Shown: positions 45,363-55,213, numbered from the stretch's first letter. The stretch is DNA of 64,000 bases from Ignavibacteria bacterium UBA7675 (GCA_002483085.1 DLHF01000036.1:1-64000), one strand, 5' to 3'. The notes: generated by a model not told the origin, from the letters alone. Translations and numbers: made by a program.

Positions 45363-48300
45363 TTATTTGCCGATATTCACGACTGGGATGGAGCGTATTT
45401 CCTCGCCATTTCTGTACACGCGCACCATATACATACCCGATGCCGGTACATTCGGTGCGAGCCTTGTGCTGCCGCCTTCATTCAGCTCTGCGCTGTACAC
45501 GCGCCTGCCGAATATATCCACGATCTCAACAGTGTAGAGCATATCCGGCCTGCCGCTGATGTCTACTGTCATTTCATCAGTAAAGGGATTGGGGTACAGG
45601 CGTATCGTTTCATTGCTCTGCACCGGCTCTTCGGCTGATGTAACAATCCACGAACCACGGCAGCTACTGGACAACGATACATTGAGCTGCACCGCCAAGT
45701 CATTGGACAATTGCAAGAGGCCGTTCATGGTATATGGCGACTGCAATCCGAGATTCAGAGGCAGCGAAGGATTAACTGTAGAGCCCTGGTAGAAGTTCGT
45801 GCCCGCTGCTCCTTGCCAGATCAAATCCCAATTGCGGTTCAGCGAGAACATATTGTTTGCCTCATCTGCCAAAGTCCCTTGCATTACCAAGTTGCCCGAA
45901 CCAAGAATACCCGTCTGGTTGTGAACAAACTTATTGCAGTACATGGTAATGTCTAATGTATTACCCGCACCATTGGCGCCAAACGGGGCATCTACAGGGT
46001 GCTCGTCGGTGCTTATCACCAAGCCAAAATTACCATTCTCAAACAGGTTCCGGCTTATTGCTGTCGCAGGTGTGTTCATCGTCGTGTAGTACTGCATACC
46101 GTTGTTGCAGCGGTACAGGCTATTGAGATTGATAATGTCGCCGGAGGACTGATCAAAGACAATACCGTTCTGCGGGTGCATAGCAATACTTTCCCCAACC
46201 CGGTTGGAGCCAAGGGTAATAGACGCCGTAGTAGAGAAGGACATCGCCGTGTACAAGGCACCCTCAAATCTATTGTTGAACACATGGAATATCTGGCTGT
46301 TGCGTGCCTCTAAGCCATTCACCTGTGCAACAGCCGGACTGAAGAAATCGCCATAGAATTTATTATTATCGATTGGCATATCGCTGACGCCGTTCGCGTA
46401 CACCATTGGCCGATTAGCAGCGGCAAACGGCGGAGTAAAGCACGCGTAGGGCGTGAGATCAGTGGCGTCGAACCAGTTGTCCCGAATTGGCGATAGATGC
46501 TGGAACATATACGGTTCCAGCGCAATGCAGTGTCTATTGCCAAAGAATACAGTGTGCTCTACATCTAAAAAGCCTCCGTCTACCGAATACACCGCTACGT
46601 CGGCGTCGCTAATTGTGCATCCCTCAATGTACACCTCGCCATGTGTTCCCGGTGTTCCGTGTGGCAGAGCAGGATTGCCATAAACAGTAATACCGTGCCA
46701 ATCGTTGCATCCTTGGATTGTACTTCCTGTTACGCGCAGGATGCCGCCCCTCTCCACAACAATTTCTGAGCAGGACTGAGCGAGAATTACTGTATTGAGA
46801 ATATTCACTGTCGCACCCGACGAAATAATGACCTTGCCAAAAGCGTAGCCATTATAGCTGGCTGTTGTCGTGATTGTTGTTACACCTATGGGAAATCTAT
46901 ATGGCCGAGCAGAATAGTAGGAAGAGTAGTTGATTTTTATATCGTCGCTGCAACCGTACTTCACTTCGATAACATTTGAATAGTGCATAGGGCATTCGGG
47001 GTTCAGACTGTTGCCCACGAGGTAATATCGGCCCGGTCGTGTAGCAGTCATGCTCGTAAGGGTCGCTCCCGTTACAGGCTGGCCATCCCGATACCACTGT
47101 AGCCAGCTAAAAGTGCTGTAGACGGGAGCGGGCACCACAAACAGCCCCACACTACCACCTGTTAGTATTGTCGTCGACCCGGCTGCCTGTATAAGCAAAC
47201 TTGGCTCGATATTGAGCTTCAGGAAAAAGCCATCACCCATGCCGGTGTACGCAGGCTGGAATGCAAGTGGTGTTGTCATAAAATCGCTGCTAAATGTTGT
47301 TCCTACAAGGTACAAACACTTTTCGCACCTTCCTGTAAGGAGTTGTTGGCCGTAGTCGGCATCACAGCCGCCAAAATACGAGCTCGATACAAGCTTATAC
47401 TCTGGCGAAAGCTGGAGCAAGAATCCATCTTGATCTCCGGGAAAGCACGGAGCAGTATGCCCGGGAAACAGCGCTGGCAGAGTTGTAGGCATATCTACGC
47501 TGGTTGTTACTCCGGTCATGAAGGTCATACCAAAGGGACCGTTTTCTATGATCCCTCTTCCTTCATCTAAATCGCTGCCACCAAAATACGTAGCATGTAA
47601 AAGCGATGTAGCACCTATTGTATAGTCTATGGCAGCAATAAATGCATCGTAACCGCCCGCCTTCGTTGGCTGAATGGCCGTAGCAGTTACTGGTACATTC
47701 GTTGAAAAGGTTGTGAACGATACGAGCACATCCATCCCGTTTTTCCCCGACATAAATGGTAAACCATCGTAGTCGTTACCGCCAAAGAATGTCGTCCGTG
47801 TCGGTGCAAAGCTCAGGTTGTTAAATTTGGAGACAAAGATATCGAAATCACCTGCATTAGTCGTCTGCAAGGCTCCTGTGGTCGGCGGTGAAAACACTGG
47901 TCCCAATGTATTGGTGTATCCTGCTACGAATACCTCAGTGTTTCTCTGCATGATGGCGGTGGGAATATCATTGCCGCCGCCGCCGAACCGGCGCGATAGA
48001 ATCCTGGCGCCAGCGCTCGAAAATTTCAAAAGGAAGCCATCGCTTCCCCCTAATCCAGCAGGCAGAGGCTGATTGATCGGGAAAGCCCCAAGCCCGGTGG
48101 TAACGCTGGTAGTAAAGCCTGTCACAAATATCTGAAGCGTGCCGTTGGTATATACGCCTGTAGCCATCTCATCGCCTGTACCACCGTAGTACGTAGCCCA
48201 GAGCAAGCTACCGCTGTTGTTGAACTTCGCAATGAACGCGTCTTGTCCTCCGGCCAGAGCTGGCTGAAAAGAGCTTCCGGTAACGCCGGGAAGGTTAGAA

Positions 48301-49421
48301 CTATACGTTCCGCCGACGACGATCATATCGTTGTTGCTATCGTAGTTCATTGCTTGCGCCTCGTCGTTGCTGCTACCGCCGTAGTAGGTAGCCCACAACC
48401 TGTTGCCGTCTTCGTCGATCTTGAAGATAAAGGCATCTGCATTACCGGCGTTAGCAGCCTGGTAGGCTCCCACCGAAGCGGGGAAATCAATACTATAGCT
48501 ATAACCTATTGCATAAAAGTTATAACCAGTATTCTGACGCCCTATGTTGAGTACTCCTTCCAAATCACTGCCGCCGAAGTACGTAGAGAACTCTACTGCC
48601 GGATCGATGACCAAGCTCTGTGAGTTGTCGTAGCGGTCGTGGTAGAACCCTATGGTATTATCTGCACTGCTGTGGAATACCACGTCCACATTCTTTTTGT
48701 GGTCGTCGGCATCAAGGGCAAACGCTGCGGGGATGCGCTCGGCAATTGTACCAAGCGGAGTGTGTACTTGCAGCATGCCACCGTCTTTCACTTCTACCTT
48801 TTCAGCACCGTTGTAGCGCAACTGGATGTCACCCACACGGCCACCGGGCTTTACTACAAAATCGTACTTCAGCCTACCGTTGTCCAGCCGAAAAACAATG
48901 TCGATGTTATCGTACACATTGCGGTAGATAACTGTCCCATACTCGGCAGCTTCAATGTGCTTTCCGTCCGGTGTGTTGTAGAAGTTCACAACACTGCTGC
49001 TGCGCTCGCCTCCCTCTACGGTCATATCGCTCTTGGCACCGGCAAACTCCAAGTCCACTCGGTACAATTCCACCGTGCCAATAGTTGGCCTCCCTCTGTC
49101 TGCCTGCGTCGTCGGTTTGCCTGTTGCCACAGCCTCTTGCAGCGACAACATCCGTGCATCGGTTTTTACCAATACGTAGCTTACCCTGTCTTTGCCAAAA
49201 AATACGCGTGCATTACCGGCAGCGGCTGTGTACAAAATGTCTTCCCTTAGCCTGCCGTCGGTGTCGTAAATACGACCGTGATTCCCTGTAAACTTCCCGC
49301 TCTTTACAGTGATCTGCTGTGCAGCAGGTGTCGTGCTTTCTTCTGCCATTGCGCGCACTGCCATTAGTGCAACGAGCGAAACAATTCCCCAGCGGAAAAA
49401 AGCAACAGTGACGTTGTTCAT
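45363..49421 (-). CDS. Large secreted protein with DUF7948-type N-terminus, SBBP repeats, beta-helix and T9SS sorting domain
   Basis: This is a 1352-residue exported protein. A signal peptide (about 1-26, ending RAMAEE) is followed by a DUF7948-type domain (about 35-300; GRIYDTDGRLREDILYTAAA, VYRNVYDNIDIVFRLDNGRLKYDF). SBBP-type repeats span about 300-770 (each with A-T-Y-Y/F-G-G-S). A cysteine-bearing Ig-like domain covers about 770-880. A right-handed parallel beta-helix-like region follows (about 890-1230; GTHGEVYIEGCTISDADVAVYSVDG). The last 85 residues are a T9SS type-A domain (LYPNPFTDEMTVDI). An AGGAGG ribosome-binding site precedes ATG 49421. It is likely a surface or secreted adhesin. 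The gene lies between the two near-identical 216-bp repeats. Confidence 0.88.
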   Translation of the reverse strand: MNNVTVAFFRWGIVSLVALMAVRAMAEESTTPAAQQITVKSGKFTGNHGRIYDTDGRLREDILYTAAAGNARVFFGKDRVSYVLVKTDARMLSLQEAVATGKPTTQADRGRPTIGTVELYRVDLEFAGAKSDMTVEGGERSSSVVNFYNTPDGKHIEAAEYGTVIYRNVYDNIDIVFRLDNGRLKYDFVVKPGGRVGDIQLRYNGAEKVEVKDGGMLQVHTPLGTIAERIPAAFALDADDHKKNVDVVFHSSADNTIGFYHDRYDNSQSLVIDPAVEFSTYFGGSDLEGVLNIGRQNTGYNFYAIGYSYSIDFPASVGAYQAANAGNADAFIFKIDEDGNRLWATYYGGSSNDEAQAMNYDSNNDMIVVGGTYSSNLPGVTGSSFQPALAGGQDAFIAKFNNSGSLLWATYYGGTGDEMATGVYTNGTLQIFVTGFTTSVTTGLGAFPINQPLPAGLGGSDGFLLKFSSAGARILSRRFGGGGNDIPTAIMQRNTEVFVAGYTNTLGPVFSPPTTGALQTTNAGDFDIFVSKFNNLSFAPTRTTFFGGNDYDGLPFMSGKNGMDVLVSFTTFSTNVPVTATAIQPTKAGGYDAFIAAIDYTIGATSLLHATYFGGSDLDEGRGIIENGPFGMTFMTGVTTSVDMPTTLPALFPGHTAPCFPGDQDGFLLQLSPEYKLVSSSYFGGCDADYGQQLLTGRCEKCLYLVGTTFSSDFMTTPLAFQPAYTGMGDGFFLKLNIEPSLLIQAAGSTTILTGGSVGLFVVPAPVYSTFSWLQWYRDGQPVTGATLTSMTATRPGRYYLVGNSLNPECPMHYSNVIEVKYGCSDDIKINYSSYYSARPYRFPIGVTTITTTASYNGYAFGKVIISSGATVNILNTVILAQSCSEIVVERGGILRVTGSTIQGCNDWHGITVYGNPALPHGTPGTHGEVYIEGCTISDADVAVYSVDGGFLDVEHTVFFGNRHCIALEPYMFQHLSPIRDNWFDATDLTPYACFTPPFAAANRPMVYANGVSDMPIDNNKFYGDFFSPAVAQVNGLEARNSQIFHVFNNRFEGALYTAMSFSTTASITLGSNRVGESIAMHPQNGIVFDQSSGDIINLNSLYRCNNGMQYYTTMNTPATAISRNLFENGNFGLVISTDEHPVDAPFGANGAGNTLDITMYCNKFVHNQTGILGSGNLVMQGTLADEANNMFSLNRNWDLIWQGAAGTNFYQGSTVNPSLPLNLGLQSPYTMNGLLQLSNDLAVQLNVSLSSSCRGSWIVTSAEEPVQSNETIRLYPNPFTDEMTVDISGRPDMLYTVEIVDIFGRRVYSAELNEGGSTRLAPNVPASGMYMVRVYRNGEEIRSIPVVNIGK

Positions 49422-49608
49422 AGTTCCTCCTACAATCTCTTATGAGTGAACTGATCTATACCCCTCTGGTACAGCAGCAACATCTTTTACTGTACAGACG
49501 GGTACAACGTCTACTGAGCAAGTGTAGCGATTGGATGGATAAGTGTGCACATTCGTTTATCGGATGGAATTCAGAACCGAAAAGGAAGGCACCACAGAAA
49601 AAAAAATG
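49422..49608. other. Leader and upstream region of the 1352-residue gene
   Basis: This stretch holds the AGGAGG site and no other recognisable gene. No TAnnTTTG promoter was found in the minus direction. It ends at the boundary of repeat copy B. Confidence 0.45.
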
Positions 49609-49824
49609 GCGCTTCGGCCTTCGCTCAGGTTTCCGGCCTCCGCACCGCGCTGCATAGCCGCCGCGTCGCTGCACGCCCTCCTTCGCTTTTTTTGTTCTCG
49701 GCTTTTCTTCCACTTTGTAAGTGCCAGCCGGGCACCACGAGCCGGTCTGTGCAACCGGTGACAGCGACCATACGGTAGGACCGTCCCGATAGGGCGGCTC
49801 CGCCCCAACGACGCCCGTGCCACA
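49609..49824 (+). repeat. Full-length 216-bp dispersed repeat, copy B
   Basis: It has the same length, orientation and ends as copy A and differs at one base. It is followed closely by the terminator of the response regulator gene. Confidence 0.9.
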
Positions 49825-49843
49825 ACAACAAAGTCTCGTAAAA

Positions 49844-49890
49844 TAAAAAAGCGGCAATCTTCCAATGCGTCGTGGAAAGTATCACCGCTT
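49844..49890 (-). terminator. Rho-independent terminator of the LytTR response regulator
   Basis: On the minus strand AAGCGG and CCGCTT close a stem with a second paired block (CTTTCCA with TTGGAAG), followed by TTTTTTATTTT. It lies about 46 nt after the stop. Confidence 0.75.
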
Positions 49891-49935
49891 CTTTGTACAT
49901 CTCTATGCCTTTTCTTCTGGCACCCTTTGTACGCC

Positions 49936-50676
49936 TTATACCGCCGTAAGCGAGCGCAGCAGCTCATCCTTTTTGCGCACCGATACTTCTACAGTAGAAC
50001 CATCGCTCATCACGACACAGCCCCCCTTACCGCGCAGGTATTTCCTCACTTTGTTGAGGTTTACAAGATGGGAATGGTGCACACGCAGGAATGAATGCCC
50101 AGCCAGCAGCTCTTCGTAGTCCTTTAGAGTGTGCGACACTAAGTAATGTTCTCCCGACGCAGCATACACGCAAGTGTAGTTCCTTTCTGCACGCATGCGA
50201 ACAATATCATTGATATCTATGAACAGGATTTCGTCGGGTGTAGCGAGCGCGAGCTTATTCTGTAGCAGACTAGCGATTTGCGTGCGACTGCCGAGTCCAT
50301 TCCTTTCAGAAGTACTTTTTACCAAGGAATGACATTTAGCCACAGCCGCCGATAGCTCGTCGATGCTGATTGGTTTCAGAAGATAATCCACTGCCGAGTG
50401 CTTGATAGCCTTCAGCGCATAGTGGTCATATGCAGTGATAAACACCACATTGTAGTCCAGATCAGTAGTTTGCTCCAGGATTGAGAACCCACTTTCCGTA
50501 TTGAGCTGGATGTCGAGAAACACCACATCAGGGCGGTGACTAAGAATAGCATCTACAGCCGTGCTTACCGAATGCACTGTCTCGACAACCGAGACACCAT
50601 CGCAATACTCGTGCAACAGGCTTTTAAGAACGTTGCAACTCCGCTTTTCATCATCTACTATGATACTTGTCAACAT
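49936..50676 (-). CDS. LytTR-family response regulator
   Basis: This 246-residue protein has a receiver domain (about 1-120) and a LytTR DNA-binding domain (about 145-245). The receiver shows the acidic pair DDEK, the phosphorylated Asp in DVVFLDIQLN, the Thr in VFITAYD and the Lys in YLLKPI. LytTR features include IDINDIVRMRAERNYTCVYAASGEHYLVSHTLKDYEELL and FLRVHHSHLVNLNKVRKYLRG. ATG 50676 starts the receiver; the in-frame start at 50733 adds an unrelated extension. It is 81 nt downstream of the sensor kinase gene and is its presumed partner. Confidence 0.95.
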   Translation of the reverse strand: MLTSIIVDDEKRSCNVLKSLLHEYCDGVSVVETVHSVSTAVDAILSHRPDVVFLDIQLNTESGFSILEQTTDLDYNVVFITAYDHYALKAIKHSAVDYLLKPISIDELSAAVAKCHSLVKSTSERNGLGSRTQIASLLQNKLALATPDEILFIDINDIVRMRAERNYTCVYAASGEHYLVSHTLKDYEELLAGHSFLRVHHSHLVNLNKVRKYLRGKGGCVVMSDGSTVEVSVRKKDELLRSLTAV

Positions 50677-50757
50677 ATATATTACTCCCGATAATACCGT
50701 TTTGCGGATAGAGTCTTGTGAAGCAACTACCATTAGAAACCGCTTAAGCTCCAGAAG

Positions 50758-53652
50758 TTACGCAAGCGGCAGCACAAGCTCCACTTTTGTGCCAGCGGAT
50801 GTTCCGTCTTCGTTATACAAGTCTGTAATACGGAGCTCACCGTATTCCCGATGGTCGCCATGCGCAAGAGCGAGGCGCTCATTGGTGTTGGCAAGTCCTA
50901 TGGACTCATAGTTTCGCCCTAATTGCTGCTGGCGTTTGGCCGATTCTATGCGTCCGATACCATTATCTTCTACTGTACAGTGCAGCATGCCATCGCGCTT
51001 TTCGAATGAGATGACAAGCGCACCAGATTCCGGGTGAGGAGAAAGTCCGTGCTTAATCGCATTCTCCACCACAGGTTGCAGAATCATAGGCAGAATGGGA
51101 ACATAAGAGCCACGGAGCTCGGGATCCACTCGTATTTGGTAGGCAAACGACGGCTCGAAGCGCAACTGTTCGAGGTCGATGTACAACTGTAGAAATTCAA
51201 GTTCGCTTTCTAATGTAATCGACGACTGCCGCGAATATTCAAGAATCAGGCGCATCAGGCGCGCAAACTTCGTCAGATATAGATTAGCAGTGCGCGTCTG
51301 CCTCTGTACAATAAAATCCTGAATGGAATTAAGTGCATTAAAGATAAAATGCGGGTTCATCTGGGAGCGCAACGCCCGCAGTTCCATTTCCAGAAGTATG
51401 CGTTGCAGGGCGTTTCGCTTATCACGGCGATAGATAACAAGCACCGAAACTCCGGCGACGAACAGCAAGCCCAGCGTTGCAACTATAGCCCTAAACCACC
51501 ACGACTGCCAGTACGGAGGGCGTATAAGAAGAGTAAGTACTGCCGGAGCGGTACTCCACAGCCCGTCGTTGTTCTGTGCCATTACCTCCAGCACATAGCT
51601 GCCCGGTTCGAGCGAAGGAAACTGCACATTGCTGCTGCGCGTGATATTCCAGGTTGTATCAGCAGAAAGCAATCTATAGCGGTAAGAGCGAACGCCGGGC
51701 TTGCGAAAGACAATCCCGGTGTATTCAACAGCAATAACCCCGCTTCGGTACTCCAGATCACAAGATTCGCTAAAGGACACAGCCTGCCCCCCAACAGTCA
51801 CATTGGAAATATATACTGGCGGTGGTGTAGTATTAGAGCTTACAGTTCGATCATCAAATACCATGAGCCCTTCGCTGCCTGCTACATAGACAGTATCGCC
51901 ATATCGCTCAACAGCACAAATATCGGTGGCAGGCAGGATATTTCCCGTCGTATAAGTACGCGCCACCACAGCTCTGCCATCGCGGATGACAATGCGGCTC
52001 AGCCCGGCCCGCCCGGCCACCCACACATTTTCATCATCGTCGATCATGATCAGTTCGCAGTTGTCGCCCGCAAGCCCGTTAGCTGTAGTAATGTGCGTAA
52101 TGGCATTACCCCGAACATGAAATACGCCCTTGCCCTTGGTCGCCACCCATATGCTTCCGTCGCGGCTGGCAGCAAGCCCGACAACAAATGTCCGCAGGTT
52201 GGGCTCAATATCGCCGTAGGACACGATACCCTGGCTGTTCTGGCGGTACAATCCCTGCCGTGTCCCGATCCAGAATTGATCTTGATTGTCTACAACAATA
52301 TTTTCATACATGCTGTAAGTATAGGTGGAGTCGAGTCGCGGATACACTTTAGCTCGCTGCCCTTTGTACACGCGGTATATGCCATTGAGCTCATAGGACC
52401 ACAAGCTACCATCCCGTTGCCTATACCAAGGATACACCTCCATAACTTTGTGCAAACCACGCCTGTCTACAGCATGGCCTCCTCCCTTTGTAAGTCGTAT
52501 CAACACGCTATCGCTGCCAGCCCAAGTGAGGAGGGACATCTCGGGATAAAGTGGTGCGTACTTTGCCAACGAGAAAGCAAGGCGCTCTACTGCTCCATTG
52601 CGCCACTGGTAGCAAGAGCCATCGCGCGCAAGCAGAAACAGTCCCCGTTGGCCAAAGCGCTTCATACCGACAAGGTCTCGCGTTGAGAATCCTTCTGATT
52701 CGCGATAAATAGCAACATTGAGCGACGATAGCATAAACGCGCCGTTGTCGGTAGTAAACCAGTAGTTGCCTTCGCGGTCGCGCAGCACCGATGTCACCCT
52801 GCGATCCACCAGCATGTGCTGCGGCACATTTCCCGTCAAATCCCCCCCGCTAAAACAGCGAACACCATCGGTACTGCCTACCCAGATATTGCTCTCGTTG
52901 TCCTCGTATATGTTGAAAATTTCGTCTCGTATCTGTGCTCCAAAGGGCAGGAGAAGTTTCTGACTATGGCTGTCGATAGTATAAATACCCGTGTTGTTTG
53001 TAAGCAACGCCGTACCGTCGTTCAGGCGAAAGAACCGAGCGAGAATAGGCATAGCATTGGTGTAGGGACGCTTTTCAATGTGGAAATCGTTGGAAACAAA
53101 GTAGAATTCATCTGCAAAAAAGACAACTCCACCGGGCATGGCAAAACTGTGGGTCAGCTTGCGATAAGATACTTTATGAGTAGTCAGAGGTATTGGATGT
53201 ATCGTGCCGTCTGGCCGAAGATAGAGCACGACTCCTTCTACAGTGCTCAGCCACAGCATGCCTCGCTGATCCTCTGTCACCCAAGTGACTTTGAGCTGTT
53301 TGCCATTATAGCTGTAGGTAAAGGGGGTAAATTTCCCATCGCGATACCAGCAGGCCTCACCGGAAAATGTCGTGAACCAGATGCGTCCATAGGAATCTTC
53401 CATCATGTGGAAAGCCCCGTAGTCTGTAAAGCCATCAGCTACAGTGAACGTCGTAAAGGAATGGCCGTCGTAGCGGCTTACACCATTGTCGGTTGCAAAC
53501 CATAAATACCCCTTTCTGTCCTGCAGTACTTGATACAAATTCGGGCTTGGAAGACCGTTCTCAACGGTGAAATGGCGAAAGTCGTACTGCCGAGCAAGCA
53601 GCGGTGCCGCCAGCAGCAAAAGCAGGAATACAGTGAGTCGTTGTAGATTCAT
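50758..53652 (-). CDS. Two-component-regulator propeller sensor kinase (Y_Y_Y and LytS-type His kinase)
   Basis: This is a 964-residue membrane sensor. A signal peptide (about 1-22) leads to a periplasmic propeller of about 700 residues with Reg_prop repeats (KGYLWFATDNGVSRYDG, GNYWFTTDNGAFML). A Y_Y_Y domain (about 640-705, YRYRLLSADTTWN) and a transmembrane helix (about 722-745) follow. The cytoplasmic kinase has the LytS-type phosphoacceptor (NPHFIFNALNSI, about 775) and ATPase N-box (VENAIKHGLSPH, about 880) with VEDNGIG. Kinases of this build usually control polysaccharide use or surface adaptation. ATG 53652 begins the signal peptide; the frame extends to 53865 but that part is not homologous. 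Confidence 0.93.
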   Translation of the reverse strand: MNLQRLTVFLLLLLAAPLLARQYDFRHFTVENGLPSPNLYQVLQDRKGYLWFATDNGVSRYDGHSFTTFTVADGFTDYGAFHMMEDSYGRIWFTTFSGEACWYRDGKFTPFTYSYNGKQLKVTWVTEDQRGMLWLSTVEGVVLYLRPDGTIHPIPLTTHKVSYRKLTHSFAMPGGVVFFADEFYFVSNDFHIEKRPYTNAMPILARFFRLNDGTALLTNNTGIYTIDSHSQKLLLPFGAQIRDEIFNIYEDNESNIWVGSTDGVRCFSGGDLTGNVPQHMLVDRRVTSVLRDREGNYWFTTDNGAFMLSSLNVAIYRESEGFSTRDLVGMKRFGQRGLFLLARDGSCYQWRNGAVERLAFSLAKYAPLYPEMSLLTWAGSDSVLIRLTKGGGHAVDRRGLHKVMEVYPWYRQRDGSLWSYELNGIYRVYKGQRAKVYPRLDSTYTYSMYENIVVDNQDQFWIGTRQGLYRQNSQGIVSYGDIEPNLRTFVVGLAASRDGSIWVATKGKGVFHVRGNAITHITTANGLAGDNCELIMIDDDENVWVAGRAGLSRIVIRDGRAVVARTYTTGNILPATDICAVERYGDTVYVAGSEGLMVFDDRTVSSNTTPPPVYISNVTVGGQAVSFSESCDLEYRSGVIAVEYTGIVFRKPGVRSYRYRLLSADTTWNITRSSNVQFPSLEPGSYVLEVMAQNNDGLWSTAPAVLTLLIRPPYWQSWWFRAIVATLGLLFVAGVSVLVIYRRDKRNALQRILLEMELRALRSQMNPHFIFNALNSIQDFIVQRQTRTANLYLTKFARLMRLILEYSRQSSITLESELEFLQLYIDLEQLRFEPSFAYQIRVDPELRGSYVPILPMILQPVVENAIKHGLSPHPESGALVISFEKRDGMLHCTVEDNGIGRIESAKRQQQLGRNYESIGLANTNERLALAHGDHREYGELRITDLYNEDGTSAGTKVELVLPLA

Positions 53653-53677
53653 GGCTTGTCCGTCTCTGGAACAGGCA

Positions 53678-53708
53678 GGAAAAAGCCGCCGCCTATCGAC
53701 GGCTTTCC
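53678..53708 (-). terminator. Hairpin between rnz and the sensor kinase
   Basis: On the minus strand AAAGCCG and CGGCTTT form a 7-bp stem around an 11-nt loop, followed by TTCC. It lies about 190 nt past the rnz stop and only about 25 nt before the ATG of the kinase, so it may terminate rnz read-through or act in the kinase leader. Confidence 0.5.
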
Positions 53709-53901
53709 GGATGATGACATACCAACGAAGCTTTTTTCGGCAGTTGAAAAGCGAGTAGAAGATCACTTTGCTACTGAAAAAAGTATGCCGAAATACGAAC
53801 TGGGTTTTCTGCCATTTTTGCCGTTTTTTTGCCGAGAGTGTCGGAAAAGCTGACAGTAGTGTCAAAAAATCCGACAGAATACTTGCACACTATAGATGTT
53901 G

Positions 53902-54816
53902 CTACACAGTTTCTTTTTTCAGCTCTTCGGCAATATACGACGCCGGGAATACTTCTCGTGCTTCGGCCAAAAGCGGAGCAAAGCTGATATAACGCGCGCT
54001 GATGTGTGTAAGGTACAGCGTTCCCACTTCAGCTTCCCGAGCCACCCGAGCTGCGTCGGCTGCCGTAGCGTGCCCCCAGTGTCCGGCTTTGCCCTCTAGT
54101 GAAGAGTCGAATGTCGCCTCGTGCACCAGCACAGTAGCTTTGCGGGCAAGCTCGATAGTCCTATCCGAAAACTGCGTGTCGCCACAGTACACAAAGGAGC
54201 GCGTGGGCTTTGGTGGCGATGTTACATCGTCTAGCTCGACAACGCTACCGTCGCTAAGCTGTACCCGCCCTTCTCGCTTCAGTTTGCCTATGATTGCGCC
54301 TTCCTGCAAGCCGCGCTTCCGCACCTTTTCCATATCGATGTTCACATGCGCCTTTTCTTCCACTCTGTAGCCAAAAGAGTCGATGCGGTGCTCCAGCATC
54401 TGCGCTTCTACCGTATAGCTCCCGGTATCGCTTACACGCCCGCTGAAATACGTGTCGAGCTCGCGGATGTCGAGCTCGTACCCGAGGAATACATCCATTG
54501 TCCGCAGCGAACACTCAACAAATTCCCGAAGATTGCGCGGCCCTACGATGAACAGCGGTCGCGTCCGCTTGTCCGACGAATAGGTAGCCAGCAGCGCAGG
54601 TAGCCCAAGCACGTGGTCTACATGCATATGCGAAATAAAAATTCTGTCGATAGGTGCTCGCGATATTTTTGCTTCTAACAGGCGCTTTTGCGTCCCTTCG
54701 CCGCAGTCGAACAGCAGCGTCTCGCCTTCCAGAAGCAGGGTTGTCGAGGAGTGGTGGCGCGCCAGCAGCGGCGAGCCTCCTGCCTTGTTTCCCAACACAC
54801 AAAATTGCATACTCAT
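53902..54816 (-). CDS. rnz: Ribonuclease Z
   Basis: This 304-residue metallo-beta-lactamase-fold RNase processes tRNA 3' ends by endonucleolytic cleavage, needed for the tRNA here that lacks an encoded CCA. The zinc-binding motif is SHMHVDHVLGLPALL. Further ligands are in YCGDTQFSD, VHEATFD and the C-terminal THISARY. The exosite-like insertion (AHVNIDMEKVRKRGLQEGAIIGKLKREG) is characteristic of bacterial RNase Z of the elaC type. ATG 54816 and 54810 are both possible. It sits beside rny, linking two RNA-processing enzymes. Confidence 0.95.
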   Translation of the reverse strand: MSMQFCVLGNKAGGSPLLARHHSSTTLLLEGETLLFDCGEGTQKRLLEAKISRAPIDRIFISHMHVDHVLGLPALLATYSSDKRTRPLFIVGPRNLREFVECSLRTMDVFLGYELDIRELDTYFSGRVSDTGSYTVEAQMLEHRIDSFGYRVEEKAHVNIDMEKVRKRGLQEGAIIGKLKREGRVQLSDGSVVELDDVTSPPKPTRSFVYCGDTQFSDRTIELARKATVLVHEATFDSSLEGKAGHWGHATAADAARVAREAEVGTLYLTHISARYISFAPLLAEAREVFPASYIAEELKKETV

Positions 54817-55016
54817 ACTCTACTCCATACACTCATGTTGCCACGCTCTTCTACAATAGCCAGCGGCTGTGGGTGGTGCTGCTGGCCAGATACAATTCCA
54901 GAACGCGCCGATGTACTGCCGGCACGTTTATTTCATCTGTTCGGATGTGATATACACTTCTCTCTGCAACACGCTCTCCACTGCGATATGCGTCGATCTT
55001 CAGCTTCCAACTCCGG

Positions 55017-55154
55017 CTTGGAGCCTCCGCACCATGCGGTACCTTATTGGCAGTACACCGAAACAACAAGCGAACAGCTTCCGGCAAGCCGAAAAGCGGA
55101 TGTGCGACCGGCGACAGCGACGAAGCGTGTGCCGAGCGACGCCCGTGCCACAGA
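55017..55154 (+). repeat. Diverged copy of the dispersed intergenic repeat
   Basis: GGAGCCTCCGCACCATGCGG resembles the early block of copy A, GTGCGACCGGCGACAGCGAC the central block, and GAGCGACGCCCGTGCCACAG the 3' end. The middle is rearranged. It fills much of the 466-base gap between rnz and rny. Confidence 0.6.
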
Positions 55155-55213
55155 TATCCACAACACATACTTCCAGTACACAAGAGGCATAATGCTGTGT
55201 TTTGTTTCAGTGC

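Noticed and set aside
45041..49824. The flanking 216-bp repeats as integron attC sites around a gene cassette
   Set aside because: No RYYYAAC/GTTRRRY core pair is present at the ends, the enclosed gene is much longer than typical cassettes, other copies do not bracket genes and no integron integrase is seen.
51349..52686. Long plus-strand open frame antisense to the sensor kinase
   Set aside because: It is the shadow of the propeller kinase reading frame with no family resemblance or start signals.
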